64,000 nt of DNA, taken from the NCBI RefSeq assembly GCF_000003815.2, contig NC_049982.1:19398496-19462495 (forward strand), given 5' to 3'. The DNA comes from Branchiostoma floridae (lineage: Eukaryota > Chordata > Leptocardii > Amphioxiformes > Branchiostomatidae). Shown here one piece after another: positions 10,587 through 26,333 of the stretch (the stretch's first letter is position 1; every line of letters starts with the position of its first letter). The notes beneath the pieces were generated by a model that saw nothing but the letters and a program-made list of their open reading frames with translations, did not search any database and was not told the origin of the DNA. The position numbers and the translations under genes are program-made.

Positions 10587-11497
10587 TAATTACCTCCATG
10601 AAAAAATGGAGGTATAGTTTTGAGTGTGTCTGTGTGTGTGTCTGTGTGTGTGTGTCTGTGTGTCCGCATATTGTGGTCAGCATAACTTGAGAATCTCTTG
10701 ATGGACTACGATGATATTTGGTATGTGGGTAGGGGTTGGGAAGACGAAGGTCAAGGTCAATTTTGGGCCCCCTGGTGTGTGACCTTGGTACTGCAGTGCA
10801 ACTTCCGGTTTTGCTATCTCGGTGTTCTGAAAATGCTATGGTCAAGATTTTTAAGTATTAGATAGCTCTTGTGCTCAGGAAAAAATGACATAAGTTTGGG
10901 CCCCCTAGCGTCTAGTTTTGGGATAGCAGGGGCATTTTTGTCAAAAACTTCTGACGAGGATAACTCAAGAAGGGAATAACGGATTTTCATGATTTTTGGT
11001 ATGTAGGTACCTTAGACAATGTTGTACAAGATTAAATACTAATTATGCAAAATAGGAGTACATTTGCATAATTAATGAGAATATTCTATCATAGCAGTTT
11101 TTTCAATGTATCTCTTGTCCCGTACGTGATATGGTCGTGACATTTGGGTGGTAGATAGCTTTTAGCGTCATGACAAAGTGGGGTAAGTTTCAGTCCCCTA
11201 ACATTCAATTGTGGAACTGCAGGGGCGTTTTTGTCAAGACACTCCAAAGAGGATAACTGCAGAAAGGAATGACGGATTGCCTGCATTTTAGGCATGCAGG
11301 TAGCTTAGGCAAAGATGTTCATAATGATATACATGTTATGCAAATGATGACTGAATTTGCATAATTAATGAGGAAATTGTACAGTTCCATTGTTTTCAAT
11401 AACTGGACCTCAATACATGTAACACATGTTAATTATGATAGGTGGAATATAAGCAGATACCAAATATGGTAATGAGGAACTTATTTGCATAATTTAT
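10587..11497 (-). repeat. Hairpin-ended repeat, copy 4 (right arm of 0.9-kb inverted repeat)
   Basis: Reverse complement of 8738-9664 at high identity. It starts TTACCTCCATGAAAAAATGG, continues with a TG microsatellite (about 10617-10665), and ends AACTTATTTGCATAATTTAT. Together with copy 2 it can form a hairpin stem of about 0.9 kb. Confidence 0.75.
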
Positions 11498-12164
11498 GTA
11501 AAAATTGCAAAACCTCTTTATGATTAATAATGGGAATTTTATAATTGTAACATGTGAACGTTAGTCAATGATTAACAACACCATGCATACATTATGTTAA
11601 TGTCTTAGTCAATTGCATGAAATTTGTTTGTTTGTTTTTGTTTGAACCTTTATTTATTCATGAAAGCTCAAATCGGCCTGCAGGCCGCTTTTCATTGAGG
11701 TCATGAGGTTACGAAAGCTTTAAATTTTCATGGAGGTATGAGGTCGCCGAACTCTAGTTTTCCTATCAAGTTGCAGGAAATTCTGTTTTAGAGGGTTTGA
11801 AAATCCAAATTTTCCCGGGGGAGCATGCCCCCAGACCCCTGTCCCGACGCTGTGAAAAATCCTGGCGAGAACACTGGCCGGCGCCCTTGTGCCCTGACGT
11901 CTATACATGTTGTATTAAGATTATTTTATCGGTTGTTTTTCTACCTGTTTAATGATGCCTGTCGGGGGGGAGGGTCATGTTGATTTTTTTAGGTGGAGGG
12001 GGGGGGGGTCACGTTAATTTTTTTTGAGATGGGGGGGAGGGCCATCAAAAAATTTTTTGATCCGACTTCCAATGCACCAGCCCTCCCCCCCCCCCCCGAT
12101 AAATATCGTACGGTCCCTAACTTGTTGATTTCTATTGTTTCTGTGCTTCTGTTCTATTAGTGGA

Positions 12165-13075
12165 TTTTTGTCAGAGGCGGCTGCACTGTTTTTCAGTTAT
12201 GGGGGCGAATATTTGTCATATCACTAAATGGAGGGCCGAAGGCCCGAGGCGTCGCGCCGGAGGCGCGACCCTTCTAGGGGGGTCCGGGGGCATGCACCCC
12301 CGGAGAAATTTTAAATCTCTGAAACGCTATTTCCTGCATTTTGAGGGGCAAATTTTGCTGCCAGATTAAGCTAACTTCAATGGCATTTCTATCAAAAATA
12401 CATGTTAAGTTTTAACTTTAGTTATTGAGGGCGACACCCCCAACATATTTTCACTATCTCGGGCGGCGAAGGTACGAGCCGTTGCAGGGTAGGTTCTGGA
12501 AATTTTTAAAATCTAGACCCTCTGAAACGCCATTTCCTGTATTTTGAGGGACAAATTTTGCAGACAGACTAAGGTGAATTTAATTAAACTTCTAGTAGAG
12601 AATACGATTTTTGAGGGCGACGACCCACGCACCAACATATTTTGCTCTATGTCGTCGTGAGCCCCGAAGACGCAAGCCGCCGCAAGGGAGTTCTGGAGAA
12701 ATTTTTAAAATCAGGACACTTTGAATGCCGTTTCCTGCATTTGAGGGGAACATTCAATGCTTGTAAACAAATCTAAAGTTTGATAATGAAATTTCTACTA
12801 GAGAAAGGTTGTGGGGGACGACGCTCCGGTAGCATTTTCCCACCATGTCCAGTGCCGAAGGCGCGAATCCTCAGAAGGGAGGTCCTTTGAAATTTTGAAA
12901 TCTGGACCCTCTGAAACGTCATTTTCTGCATTTTCAGGGCCAAGTTTTGCCAGTAGACTAGAGAGATTTGATGAAATTTCCTTAGTGAAAATATACACAA
13001 GAGTTTCAGCTTGATTTTGTGTGTTTCAGCTTATTTCATCGTGGGGGCGACACCCCCACGACCTACTGCCCCCAC
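12165..13075 (+). repeat. Diverged tandem satellite, ~200-bp unit, about five copies
   Basis: A GGGCGACACCCCC-like block recurs at about 12190, 12425, 12614, 12810 and 13040. Each is followed by a GCCGAAGGC-type GC palindrome, CTGGACCCTCTGAAACG and TTTCCTGCATTTTGAGGG-like sequence. Periods are about 190-235 bp. One copy in the opposite orientation lies at about 11770-11850, inside the composite element. Confidence 0.65.
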
Positions 13076-14096
13076 GGTGCCGCCGCCACTGCTTGTTGTA
13101 TCCGTTTGTATCCGTTTGTTATGATTGTGCCGGTAGTGGCCTTGAAAAGGTGACCCTGACAAGGGACACCTGTTTCACCATACCATCCACTGTTGTGGAA
13201 AAGCACATCAACGAAATACATACCACATAAGGAACATCGTGTGCCTATTTGTCTTACAATCCCTACTTGTGCAATATGTATCTTAATCGAAATTTTAAAC
13301 AATTGACGATGACTGGGTCACACTCCTTGATGTATGTGTCATGTACTTTACGTTCCACCATGCAAACTTAAACCCACAAATTAAACACTAGAGATAGCAA
13401 GACGGATTACAGGACAGAAACGCAAAGATGACTAAAGGTTGAGATGATCATGACATGATGACGTTTTATTCAAGGCAAAAAGAAAGATGTCAAATATAAA
13501 CTTTAAGCTTGTTTTGGGAAAAGCGAAAGTTTAACAATCTAACAATTATGGACCCCATTCATCTGTTCATATGATTTGATGTCTGTTCTGGTAACTTCTG
13601 ATTTAGTATCTATTGATTTTGTTAATTTGTACCACTGTCATGTTTATACATACATACATGATATGTTGTACGCGACCAAAATATTGTGTCTTATAAGCCC
13701 ACTTGGGTTCGGCGTGTAAAAGAACAAGACACGCAAATTAGCTTAAGCACAAGACACGCAAATAAACTTTCATTCATTCATCCATTCATTCATTCATTCA
13801 TATAAACCTTAGAATGCTACTCGGCACTCCCTGTGTACGAACAGGGTCTGAAGAACTATTTCCACAAAGATACCACTGAGCGCGTGTGCGGTAAACGAAA
13901 GTCATGCTACAAGAAACATCTATCTGTGTCTTCTTTCAGCCAGTGATACAGAAAACAATCAGACGATTTGACAAATAATGTTGCGTTACACTGTATCCAG
14001 AACAACAACAATTATGCAACAGTAAAGTGCTCAAGCTGCCATTCACGCAAAAAAATAAAAAAAGCAGATCAGTCCACTCATAATGCCCTCACACCC
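13076..14096. other. Spacer downstream of GH1-D
   Basis: No gene is seen here. It holds a tetranucleotide microsatellite (CATT)n at about 13769-13801 and, just upstream of that, a short duplicated ACAAGACACGCAAAT. The region next to the GH1-D stop has no clear AATAAA on the minus strand within 100 bp. Confidence 0.5.
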
Positions 14097-17584
<3,488 letters not shown>

Positions 17585-18853
17585 CTTTACTAGGACTCGC
17601 GTCAGGCCTGCGGTACCAAGATAGCTTTGTAACAACCTAAAAGAGGGCAGGGATACACAGTTTTGTGCCTATGTGCCGCCCCACGACATCGCAGCTGAGG
17701 TAATGTCTTTATTTAAACAATAACGTCTGGCTCGTCTCAAAAGATCAAACTAACGAATTCAGCAACGTGTGCTGATTTTCCTTCTAGATTAAAACTTTCG
17801 CTACATCATATCTATATTTCCCTTGTACTTGTTATATCCATGATTGTGTGTAATAATAACTTCACAAAAGCCAGAAAATGTCCAAAAAATGTCGTATTAA
17901 AGGTGAAGTTGCTTTTTAAACCATGTTCTTGTGCGCTCCCCAATAAAGGTAGAGGGTAGGGGTTAGCGTGGCCTTGGCGTGGGCTGGTTAATGGTTACAC
18001 CTATCTTTTTTTTGTAACAATATGTTATGTTTTGCTACGTTTGGTATATGTGGTTAAGTGTTCTTATCGGCGTGTAGCATGCCGTAATATCCTTCCACCT
18101 GAAGGCGGGCTTGCATTCAAAGAATTAGAAGAAAGAACCTGGACCGACATACGTCTAACTACGACATTCATTTAGAGGTGCATTTCTACTCGTCACGTAC
18201 ACGCGACGATAAAGCACACGCAAGTACACAGCAATAAAAGCCCCTCAATCAGTACATGGCGCGGCCTGTTTGCACAACACTCACATTGCTCCCAACATAC
18301 TGCTGTGGTCTTCCATTCGAGATTCGCCTCTCTGGATATGGACAGGACTGTATCAAATGGATGTAAGAGGAGATACAACGATCCTTTTTTATTGTTCACC
18401 ACTTCACAGCATTGTACAATCTTAGTAGCAGTTAGACGTCGTATTAAAATTACACTATGACAACACTTGTAACTAATATTGTGATACATTTAAACTATAA
18501 AAACTACATAACGCAGTGGGAAAAAGGAAGATCAAGGATGCTTCAACAATTTTGAATGTCTTTGATATTCTTCTAACTACAAAATGTCCGGAAGAAATAA
18601 TTAAGACGTATGGCACAGATGTCACCTTAACGTTCCGCTTGCTTTTCACAAGAGCAACGATTGAATAGTCACTGTAGATACATATTACGTACAGTGTACA
18701 TTATAATCTTGTGACTAATCATAATTACACTCATTCGAACCATAAATTCATCATCTAAACGCAATTACATTTCTAACATTTGTTGGCACGATAGAGTTAA
18801 GTCACACACACAGATGCACTCCGCTAAACTATCATGCAAAACTGAGTACAACT
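17585..18853. other. Spacer between GH1-D start and GH1-E stop
   Basis: No gene is seen here. It holds the GH1-D 5' flank on the left and the GH1-E 3' UTR on the right. The ORF of about 98 codons at 18193-18489 (minus) shows no domain and no splice context, and is treated as chance. Confidence 0.5.
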
Positions 18854-21800
18854 CTACACCTTGAAAATAGTAAAGATAATCGCAACCATGACTGACAGAC
18901 CTAACACCCCTATGTTGGCGCGAGTTGCTGCCGCCCAGCCCGCCGGCCCTCCCCGACACCCCTCCCACCTACTCCGCACCATCGTAGTGACGTCTGCTCC
19001 CTCGGGGAACCCGTTATTGGCGATGATGTCGCTGTAGAAACCAGCGGACTCTTTGGGCACTCGAGGCCGGCGCGGGTCGGTAAAGTTGACGTAGTGCAGC
19101 CCGAACCGTTCGGTGTAGCCGCGAGACCACTCGAAGTTGTCCATCAGGGACCAGGCGGTGTAGGCTCGAACTTTTACCCCATCTACTTCGATGGCTAGGG
19201 CGGTCAATAAACAAAAGTAAGGATTGATAAGTGTACCTAGTGTAGCACGTGACACGTTAGACCAACTATGTACAGGGAAGAGACACACATCTATAACTCA
19301 TAAACCATATACACGCGTACGAGCGCATGCTTACCTTTGAGAACCTCGTCGATGTAGCCCATGTAGTAGCAGATGCGGTCCGCGTCCTCCATGACGGGCG
19401 GCTGTTCGTCATGATCCGACCGCCCGTTCTCCGTGATGAACACGTCAGGATCACCGTAGTTCAACTGCGAGACAACACAACAAATTACTGAAAGAAATAT
19501 AGCATATATAGAGGCCATGGGGTGTAAAATATGGTAAAATAAAAGTAGGACATTCTATGAAAGACATATCCCTTAATCCAGCTCTGTTCTCGTCTAGCAT
19601 ATGTGTACGTTCTAATTCTACAGTCATGTCCACGAATTCCTGGTTTTGAAATAGTTGACATGAAGTAGTACTTTACTCTACCTTGATGAATTTGAGCAGT
19701 CTGCGGAGTCCCCAGGGCACGACATACAGCCACTCGGACGCGGCCCTCGGCCACTCGGGCGCCGTGCTCTCGGACAGATTCCTGTCGTTCGAGTAGCCTG
19801 GTGTCTACATGTGTACATAAAGAAGTGCTTTCATTTTTTTTTATACAGAGGCAGAGTGGCAGTCAGTAGTTTGTTAAAATGACATATTTTACACGAAGTT
19901 CTGGATATATGGGACGGGTACACACATCTGTAGGGTCCACCCTGTTCTGAATGATCCGTGCCGTGTAGTGGTTGAGACCGAAGAAGTCCCCTGTGCCTTT
20001 GATGCGATCTATCTCGGCAGGTGTGAACTGTGGCAGGCGAGACTCCTGAAGACCCTCCGCCAGGCTCTTCTCCCGAATCTGTGGTTCACGGAGACATGAA
20101 GGTCATTGCAACTTTTTGTGATCTAAAGACGTTATCGGGCATAGGGCGCAAACTGTATTAAAATTCATAACTACAGGGAAAAGCTATATTTCCTACATCA
20201 CCTGTAGCTGATGCAGGCAATCCACATTGAAATCTATTGTAGATTATACATGTAGTTGTAAAATCGTCACTCTTCACTGGTTCGTCACTACCTCTTCACC
20301 AGTTTTTAAAGGCGTCCCTTTTCATGTGCGAAAAGACAACATTTACTGGCCTTCGTTGCAAACTCCCTCTGTCTGTTTTCTTTTGAATTGCCGTTTTCTG
20401 AATTGACATCTTTTCCGAGCCGTAGTTAGATGTCTTAGATCAAACTACTAGTATATTACGAAAGCGAAAACATAAAAGACAACAGTCGGAGGAAGTCTGC
20501 AATGAGGAATCGGGATGGTACTATCTACACCGAGTCAATTTGTGTGGACCGCCATGGCCTAATTATCGTCGCTGAACTGAGCGAAGACTTATTTGTGACG
20601 TCACCTTCCAAACGCCGTCAACACAACCATAAAATCCTGCAGTAAAATGGCTTCTGGCGTCAGCAGACGTCAAACATGCTATTAGCATACAGAGCAGTGG
20701 TGAAGCAAAACACGACGTCTTTCAAACATGCCTGAGTGATGAAATGTCTAATGCGAAAATGAGAGTTCGTTGTTACATTAGAGAGACGGATGTTTGTATG
20801 AAACTTGTGCCCAACTCACGATATCCTTCATGGCGGCGGGATAGTCTCCTGCTGCAGAGTAGATGGGGTGCGCGAACCAGCCGATGTAGAACTGTATGTA
20901 CCGGTCTGCAGCAGCGACATCTGCCGGTGAGTCCGGGTCACGGGGCTCCGGCCAGTCACAGTTCAGAGTTATGCTGATCTGTCCTTGCTGGCTTCGTCGA
21001 TAAGTGGTATCGTATGTGTGCCACGCCTCCGCGTGAGCCTAGCAGAAATTTGAAATAAAGGATTCTACAGTAAATATCTTGTGATTTGCTGCTGTGTTTA
21101 TTACATCGTGTGCAAGTAGGAGGGGGCGAAAGAAAATATCCCTAGCATGCAAAAAAGCAGGGAAAACAAAATCCTGAGAAACAGAAATGTGTACCTTTAA
21201 GATGGTGTGTCCGCAGAGGTAGGTGGAGTTCCCTGAGTCCTGTATGCCGGGAGCGTTCCCTCCTGTCCCGTACCCAAGAAAACACACCACCCAGGGCTCG
21301 TTAAACGTGATCCAGTACGTCACTCTGTCCCCGAAAGTCTGGAACACGAAATCCGCGTAGTCGTTGAAGTGTCGTACGAGCTCCTCGTTCACCCATCCTC
21401 CGTACCTGTCCTGTAGGGCCTGCGGGAGGTCCCAGTGGTAAAGTGTCACCATCGGGGTGATGCCGTTCGCGAGCAGTTCGTCGATGACGTTATTGTAGTA
21501 GTCGACTCCAGCTTGATTGACACCGCCCGCTACAGTACCGTCGGGAAAGATTCTCGGCCATGACAGAGAGAAGCGGTAGTACTTCAGACCCATGGCCTTC
21601 ATGAGCTGCACGTCTTCTCGGTACTTGTTGTAGCTGTCACAGGCCACGTCTCCAGTGTCCCCACGGTCTACCTTACCAGGTGTATGGGAGAACCTGTCCC
21701 AGATGGACTCACCTTTGCCGTCAACGTTCCAGGCGCCCTCGATCTGGTAGGACGCCGTGGCCGTGCTCCAGATGAAGTCGTCAGGAAACGTACCAGGTCT

Positions 21801-21905
21801 AAAGTTGTCTCTGGTTCGGTTGTACGCGCCATAGTCGTACACGGCACCGCACGTGAACCCTAGCAATAGCGAAGTGGTGAGTAGGGACAGCATGGTACCT
21901 GACAT
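18854..21905 (-). CDS. GH1-E: GH1 beta-glucosidase-like enzyme with hydrophobic C-terminal tail
   Basis: There are six coding exons: 21195-21905, 20820-21038, 19926-20078, 19682-19804, 19335-19464 and 18854-19194. All acceptors are AG. Donors are standard except exon 3, which uses a weaker GTGTGT; that boundary is fixed by the 153-bp length shared with the paralogs. The product is 558 residues. The start at 21905 ([20 protein letters not shown]) gives a good signal peptide; an ATG ten codons upstream is possible. Catalytic Glu203 (TFNEP) and Glu414 (ITENG) are present. The tail reads [19 protein letters not shown] and runs on hydrophobic to the stop, suggesting a lipid or membrane anchor. It is the first gene of the cluster, head-to-head with the receptor gene. 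Exon 1 shares a nearly identical tract with GH1-B. Confidence 0.91.
20596..20603. promoter_or_regulatory. Perfect CRE palindrome TGACGTCA in GH1-E intron 2
   Basis: TGACGTCA is the consensus CREB/ATF site, here in a GC-richer patch of the 741-bp intron 2. A single 8-mer can arise by chance, so a regulatory role is only suggested. Confidence 0.25.
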
Positions 21906-21993
21906 CTTAAGCTGGGTGTTTTTTAGACGGGACAACGCCTACTGCTGGTTCAAAGACCACGACGTCCGACTAAGCGTTCTGAGGGGCAAACTC

Positions 21994-22001
21994 TAAATAT
22001 A
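21994..22001 (-). promoter_or_regulatory. TATA-box candidate of GH1-E
   Basis: TATATTTA reads on the minus strand about 90 bases upstream of the GH1-E ATG. This would place the start site about 60 bases before the codon. No comparable element is obvious upstream of the other four copies. Confidence 0.4.
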
Positions 22002-23682
22002 GGTTATTACAGCAGGGCGTGACCCTTAACCGAGGTCACAACAAAGGCATTCATCATGGGCCGTGTCAGAAATTCAGAACTTTAAAAAATATTTCCTGGT
22101 TATGTTTAAAAGTGCTATGCCTAACAACAAGCATAGTTTTGTGAACGTTTGGAACTGTTAAACTTGGATTAGCAGTTCTATGAGAGGCGTAGACAAACGC
22201 CAGCGCTCAGGAACTAATAAAAGGCAAGCTTTTGGTAACGTTACGCCCCTTTGCTTACTACGTAGACCATACAAACCTGGTTAATGATTACACAAAGTCT
22301 TAGAGCGACAATCTTGCACCTTTCGCCCAATGACATGTTGCGGCAGAATGGTCAATCGTTATTATGGGGGATGTAGTAAAATGGTGGTGTAGCAAGAGGT
22401 GGTGTATTAAAAGAAGCCCGTTTCCTCCACAAAGTTTCTCTGAAGGAAGACATATTGCCGTACAAATTGTACAGTTAAAGATATAATTCCTTTTTGTGTA
22501 CAGACAACGAATGAACGATAGCAAAGAAATATCTTTTGTCTTTAGGATATTCAAGAATGGAGAATTATAACTTCTTTGTCACAGATCCTCAAGGACGTCA
22601 GCCGACGTCTTACTGTCGCTACTAGTCTAGCTTTAGGTAACGGGTCCAGGATAACTTGTACGAGAAATGCGTCTGGAATATAAACAACTAGAGTTCGGGG
22701 ACCTCATACCTCCATGAAATATTTATTGCTTTTTTGTGGATGGTATGTATGTTTATAGTCGGTTGTATTTGAGAGTAATGGTTATATAATATAAATGTTA
22801 TGGGAAAGTAGTGGTGTATTTATTTAATGACACAGAGATGTCCATTTGATTAGTAATTATCAAAATGTGACACTTAATTGTGTAATGTGCGTTTAAGAGG
22901 TCGACGGCATATGGTAGCGTGGTGTTCCTTAAGCTTGATGTTTGGCATTTAAAATGTCTAAGGTTGTCAGCATTATTGAGGTTCGACTATGTGCCTCAGA
23001 GCTGTGTGGTGGGAGGAAGTTGGGAAACTCAGAAAGAAGAAGGGATGTGGCCAACTTTAGTCAGATGGTGATTTGATTTTCCACCAATATGTCATAACAT
23101 CAGCTGTTCACACGGTACAAAAACGAGATCCACACTTTCCTCTGACAGCCCTACACCAACTGTAAGATGAATACTTGGCGCCAACCCCGTCTGCTAAAAA
23201 ACAAGTACCATTGGCTACGAAAGAGACAACTAACAACTGTCCCTTATCGTAACAAAATCAGAACATCTGTATCGCCCATAAAACTTCTGACACCCAACCC
23301 AGATGAGAGGACCTAATGGCATTTTAATCACCATGTCACTCAAATCAGCAGTACAGTATGTGAGACATCAATACCTGTTAAGCATTACCGTTAAATGTAC
23401 CTCAACTTCTAACAATTATACTTACGCTTCACATCTCCATGATATCCTAAGCAGACATAAATAAAACTAATTATCATATTAAAAAAACTCGGGGTTCCCC
23501 AAACAGCTGTCACCTCACCATCTGCTTGGAGCTAAGCCCATTAACAAACACATAAAGCACGATGTCTGTACCAATATATCTCAAATATAGGGGTGATTTC
23601 TGATATTATTACATCGATTATAACGACAGATACGGCTCCCAAAATCTCATCGATTCGAGCTTTTATCACACCCCACCAACAC

Positions 23683-23794
23683 AACAAGTATGAAACCAAT
23701 CCATCCAGCCGTTCTTGAGTAATCATCTACACAGACAGAGACACATAACAGAAAATATAACCTCCATTCCATGACATTTCATGGAGGTAATAAA
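23683..23794 (+). repeat. Decayed tail of the hairpin-ended repeat family
   Basis: It shows the family's closing order: AAACCAATCCATCCAGCCGT, TTCTTGAGT, an ACACAGACAGAGACACA tract, then CCTCCAT...ATGGAGG closing a hairpin and TAATAA. The body upstream is too diverged to align by eye. Confidence 0.55.
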
Positions 23795-25776
23795 CTTGGT
23801 TATAACCTCCTTGGGTATGATGATAGTATGTGCGGCATGAGCTCGAGCGGCAAAAACACATGTGCTTTAAAGGTTCATCTTTCATAAAACATGGTCGCAT
23901 TACCGAGTGTCCGGTAAGATACTATCAATTTTTGATAATTTCTTTTTGCAGACTGAGCGGCAGCAGGGAAGGCTTACTACTGTATACTAGCATCAGGAGG
24001 CCGGTCCAGCACAAAAGGCCTCCAAGTCATTCACCGTCGCTTCCCCGATCCATTGTCATTTCCTGAGGCTGCTTTGACTCCCCCTGGGCCCCGCTTCTCC
24101 TCTTCTACCTATCCAGACGGAGAGACCTTTCCCGATCGATATCCACTCTTTACAAATGAGCAACAACATTTCCCACATGATGTGTCAGTATGTGACGACC
24201 TTTCGCTTTGAAATATTTTTGTGACCAGTGAAACTTTGTTGTTACAAACATTGCTTGGAGTCAGCAGACGTTACAAACCGATGGACATTGTAAACGATTC
24301 GAAGACGTGTGTATAACGGGGGCGTGATATTTACGGATAGCATGGTGTTTTAACAGAATCAACCAGAATTAACAAATCGAAAAATTGGTTTGTGGGATTT
24401 CGGGGTTCAAAAAAATTTAATTTTCTCCTAGGGCCATTCTACGTTATCAACGGAAAAAGTTAGTCGGAGGCTTTTGACGATGATATGATGTAACGTATCA
24501 TTGCGTTGACTTCGGTATCTCTGCTTCTTTGTAGTATACGGAGCCGTTGAACTTGGTAAATGTGACTGACCTGCAGCTTGAATGCAGTTCCATCCACATT
24601 CGCTACGCGTCCTTTTGAATCCGTGTCAACGCCCGGACACCCTGCATATACGTCTACACTCCAAACTTTTGGAAGACGGCAAATTGACTGACTTAATAGT
24701 AAAATGAACAGAAAAATGTGACATTCTTTGACTATCAGGAAAGAAAAAAAAACATGATCAAGACATTCTTGGCTTCGAGTTTGGGTATTTGTGTTTCACC
24801 AGAACAAAACAAAGCAACGTACCGCCATATGACTACAAATGGATCTTGAACTTGTAGAAGAAGTCAGAAATCTAGATGAACCGAAAAGAGTGATGAAAAA
24901 ACTTTAAAATCAGTTCTCATAAAGCTACAAAGAAGGAAACAAAAAAGACTGAAAGAATGAAAGAAAGAATGAGAACTAATGAGCAGAAAACCGATCGATC
25001 GTCTGGTCATCAATATCCAAGCAGATAAAACGAGCGGATTATATTTTTAAAGTTGGTTCGTGCTTCTCTTCCCGATCGCTGCATCTGCTTGGAGATTACC
25101 TGTACTTGAGACATGTAGTGGGGACGCACCTCACACTTGCCCGCTTCCGGGTTCGGAGACCATTCAACGACGCCTCCTGTCGGACACCAGCAAAGTGACA
25201 CAACTGCCTTACAAAGACTGTAAGACATTATAATCCATAGATTTGTCGAGACTAGTACTGCTTACCTGCAACATTGAACCTACATCGACGTATTGACCTT
25301 GGTTGTCTCTAACAATAGAAGATTAGACTCTAACAATAGAAGATTAGACAAACAAACAAAACAAAAAACGCATTTATAATACCTCTCCGACAACTCCTGC
25401 TGACATTCGAAGGACGAATTCAAAAGGTCATGGATGGCCCTCAATTACATAACTGGTATGGTATAAAAAAATTACCAAGGACGATCTGAAACAAAGTCTA
25501 GTGTAAGTCGTGGAAGTTAAGCTGCAAGATTCGGGAGAAGAAAAAAAACAGTGACAAGATGACGAAAAGTACAGACCAGCTACTGGAGAAGTTCATCCCT
25601 CATCATCTGCCGTGTTTTGTTCCCCCTAACTCACGAACCCCTAAATGAATGATACCGAGCTTTAGGAGAAAGTTTCGCAAAACCTTTTTTTTTTACAATC
25701 AAGTTCAAGATGCTATAAAGTTTAAATTCATGTTCACCCCCTCCGTCTGTCTGAATGGTATGATCCATAGTTTTAG

Positions 25777-25816
25777 CCAATCGGAGCCGTGGTTTGGTAT
25801 TTTTCGCGTGACGTCA
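25777..25816 (+). promoter_or_regulatory. CCAAT box and CRE, candidate promoter of the ADGRA gene
   Basis: CCAAT at 25777-25781 is followed 27 bp later by a perfect CRE, TGACGTCA, at 25809-25816. Both lie in a GC-rich stretch running to the start codon at 26334. No TATA box is seen, as is common for broadly expressed genes. The spacing is typical of a proximal promoter. This would imply a 5' UTR of a few hundred bases, possibly with a non-coding exon. Confidence 0.45.
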
Positions 25817-26333
25817 CGAGCCAGCGCGAGGACAGGAGAGTCCGGAGTTCGAGTCCCTGGACAGGACCTGAGCCTGCTGAGAACTCCAGCTTTAGCACAA
25901 CTTTACCAGCGTCTAGCTGCGGAACTAGTCCTCAGGCTTACAGGAGACGACTTTACGAGAACAAGTCGTCGTCACTTGTTGAATATTTGACTCCCCGGGC
26001 TGGTAGCAGTCTCGCTTCGGGAGCGTCGTGGGTGCAAGGCTCGCTGGGATCAGGTCCATGTTGGGCCGAGGTGAGAGCGGGACGTCCAAGCGGAAGACCA
26101 CGCTCCCTCGTCTATAGCAGACAGGACGCCAACAATCAAGTGTTTTCCTGAGGGTGTGGTATCATACTAACCCCTTACCTTCCCCTGGATTGATGGTTAC
26201 CTGAGTTAGCTCGCCAAAAAAGTATTCCAAAGACCGTTTGTCCGCTGCGAGTGAAAATCCACGCGGAAAGTTTATGGCATAAACAAGAGAAGTTGCTCCA
26301 GCAGGCGTTGTGGTGTCGCGGTCTCGGGCGTCC

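Larger units (their letters stand above)
7857..12120. mobile_element. Composite inverted-repeat element (~4.3 kb), non-coding
   Basis: The outer ends are inverted repeats. The left reads AAGGGACTGTACGATATTTA from 7858 and continues into a G-run and GGGCTGGTGCGTT. The right (12071-12120), reverse-complemented, reads TTAGGGACCGTACGATATTT, a G-run, then GGGCTGGTGCATT. Further inside, 8455-8472 and 11861-11877 are another inverted pair. The core is a 0.9-kb inverted repeat (8738-9664 against 10587-11497). No transposase-like reading frame was found; the ORFs translate AC/GT microsatellites. It could be a non-autonomous foldback transposon, or several nested insertions. Target-site duplication was not clear. 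Confidence 0.55.
21906..26333. other. Intergenic region between divergent GH1-E and the ADGRA receptor gene
   Basis: No gene is seen in this 4.4 kb. It holds the GH1-E promoter side on the left and the receptor promoter and 5' UTR on the right. A fragment at about 22688-22718 (AGAGTTCGGGGACCTCATAC) resembles 9763-9790 and, inverted, 11725-11755. A repeat tail lies at 23683-23794 and a 20-bp tandem duplication at 25309-25348. The ORFs here (for example 25649-25990 and 25789-26151) show no domains. They probably reflect the GC-rich promoter or 5' UTR. Confidence 0.5.

Noticed and set aside
8118-10845. CRISPR-like regular repeats
   Set aside because: The repeats are long diverged mobile-element copies and microsatellites without uniform spacers, in an evident animal genome.
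7857-12120. Tail-to-tail gene duplication as source of the large inverted repeat
   Set aside because: Neither arm contains GH1 exon sequence or any other recognisable coding sequence.
25649-26151. Overlapping ORFs of 113-120 codons upstream of the receptor
   Set aside because: They sit in the GC-rich promoter/5' UTR, overlap each other in different frames and show no domain.
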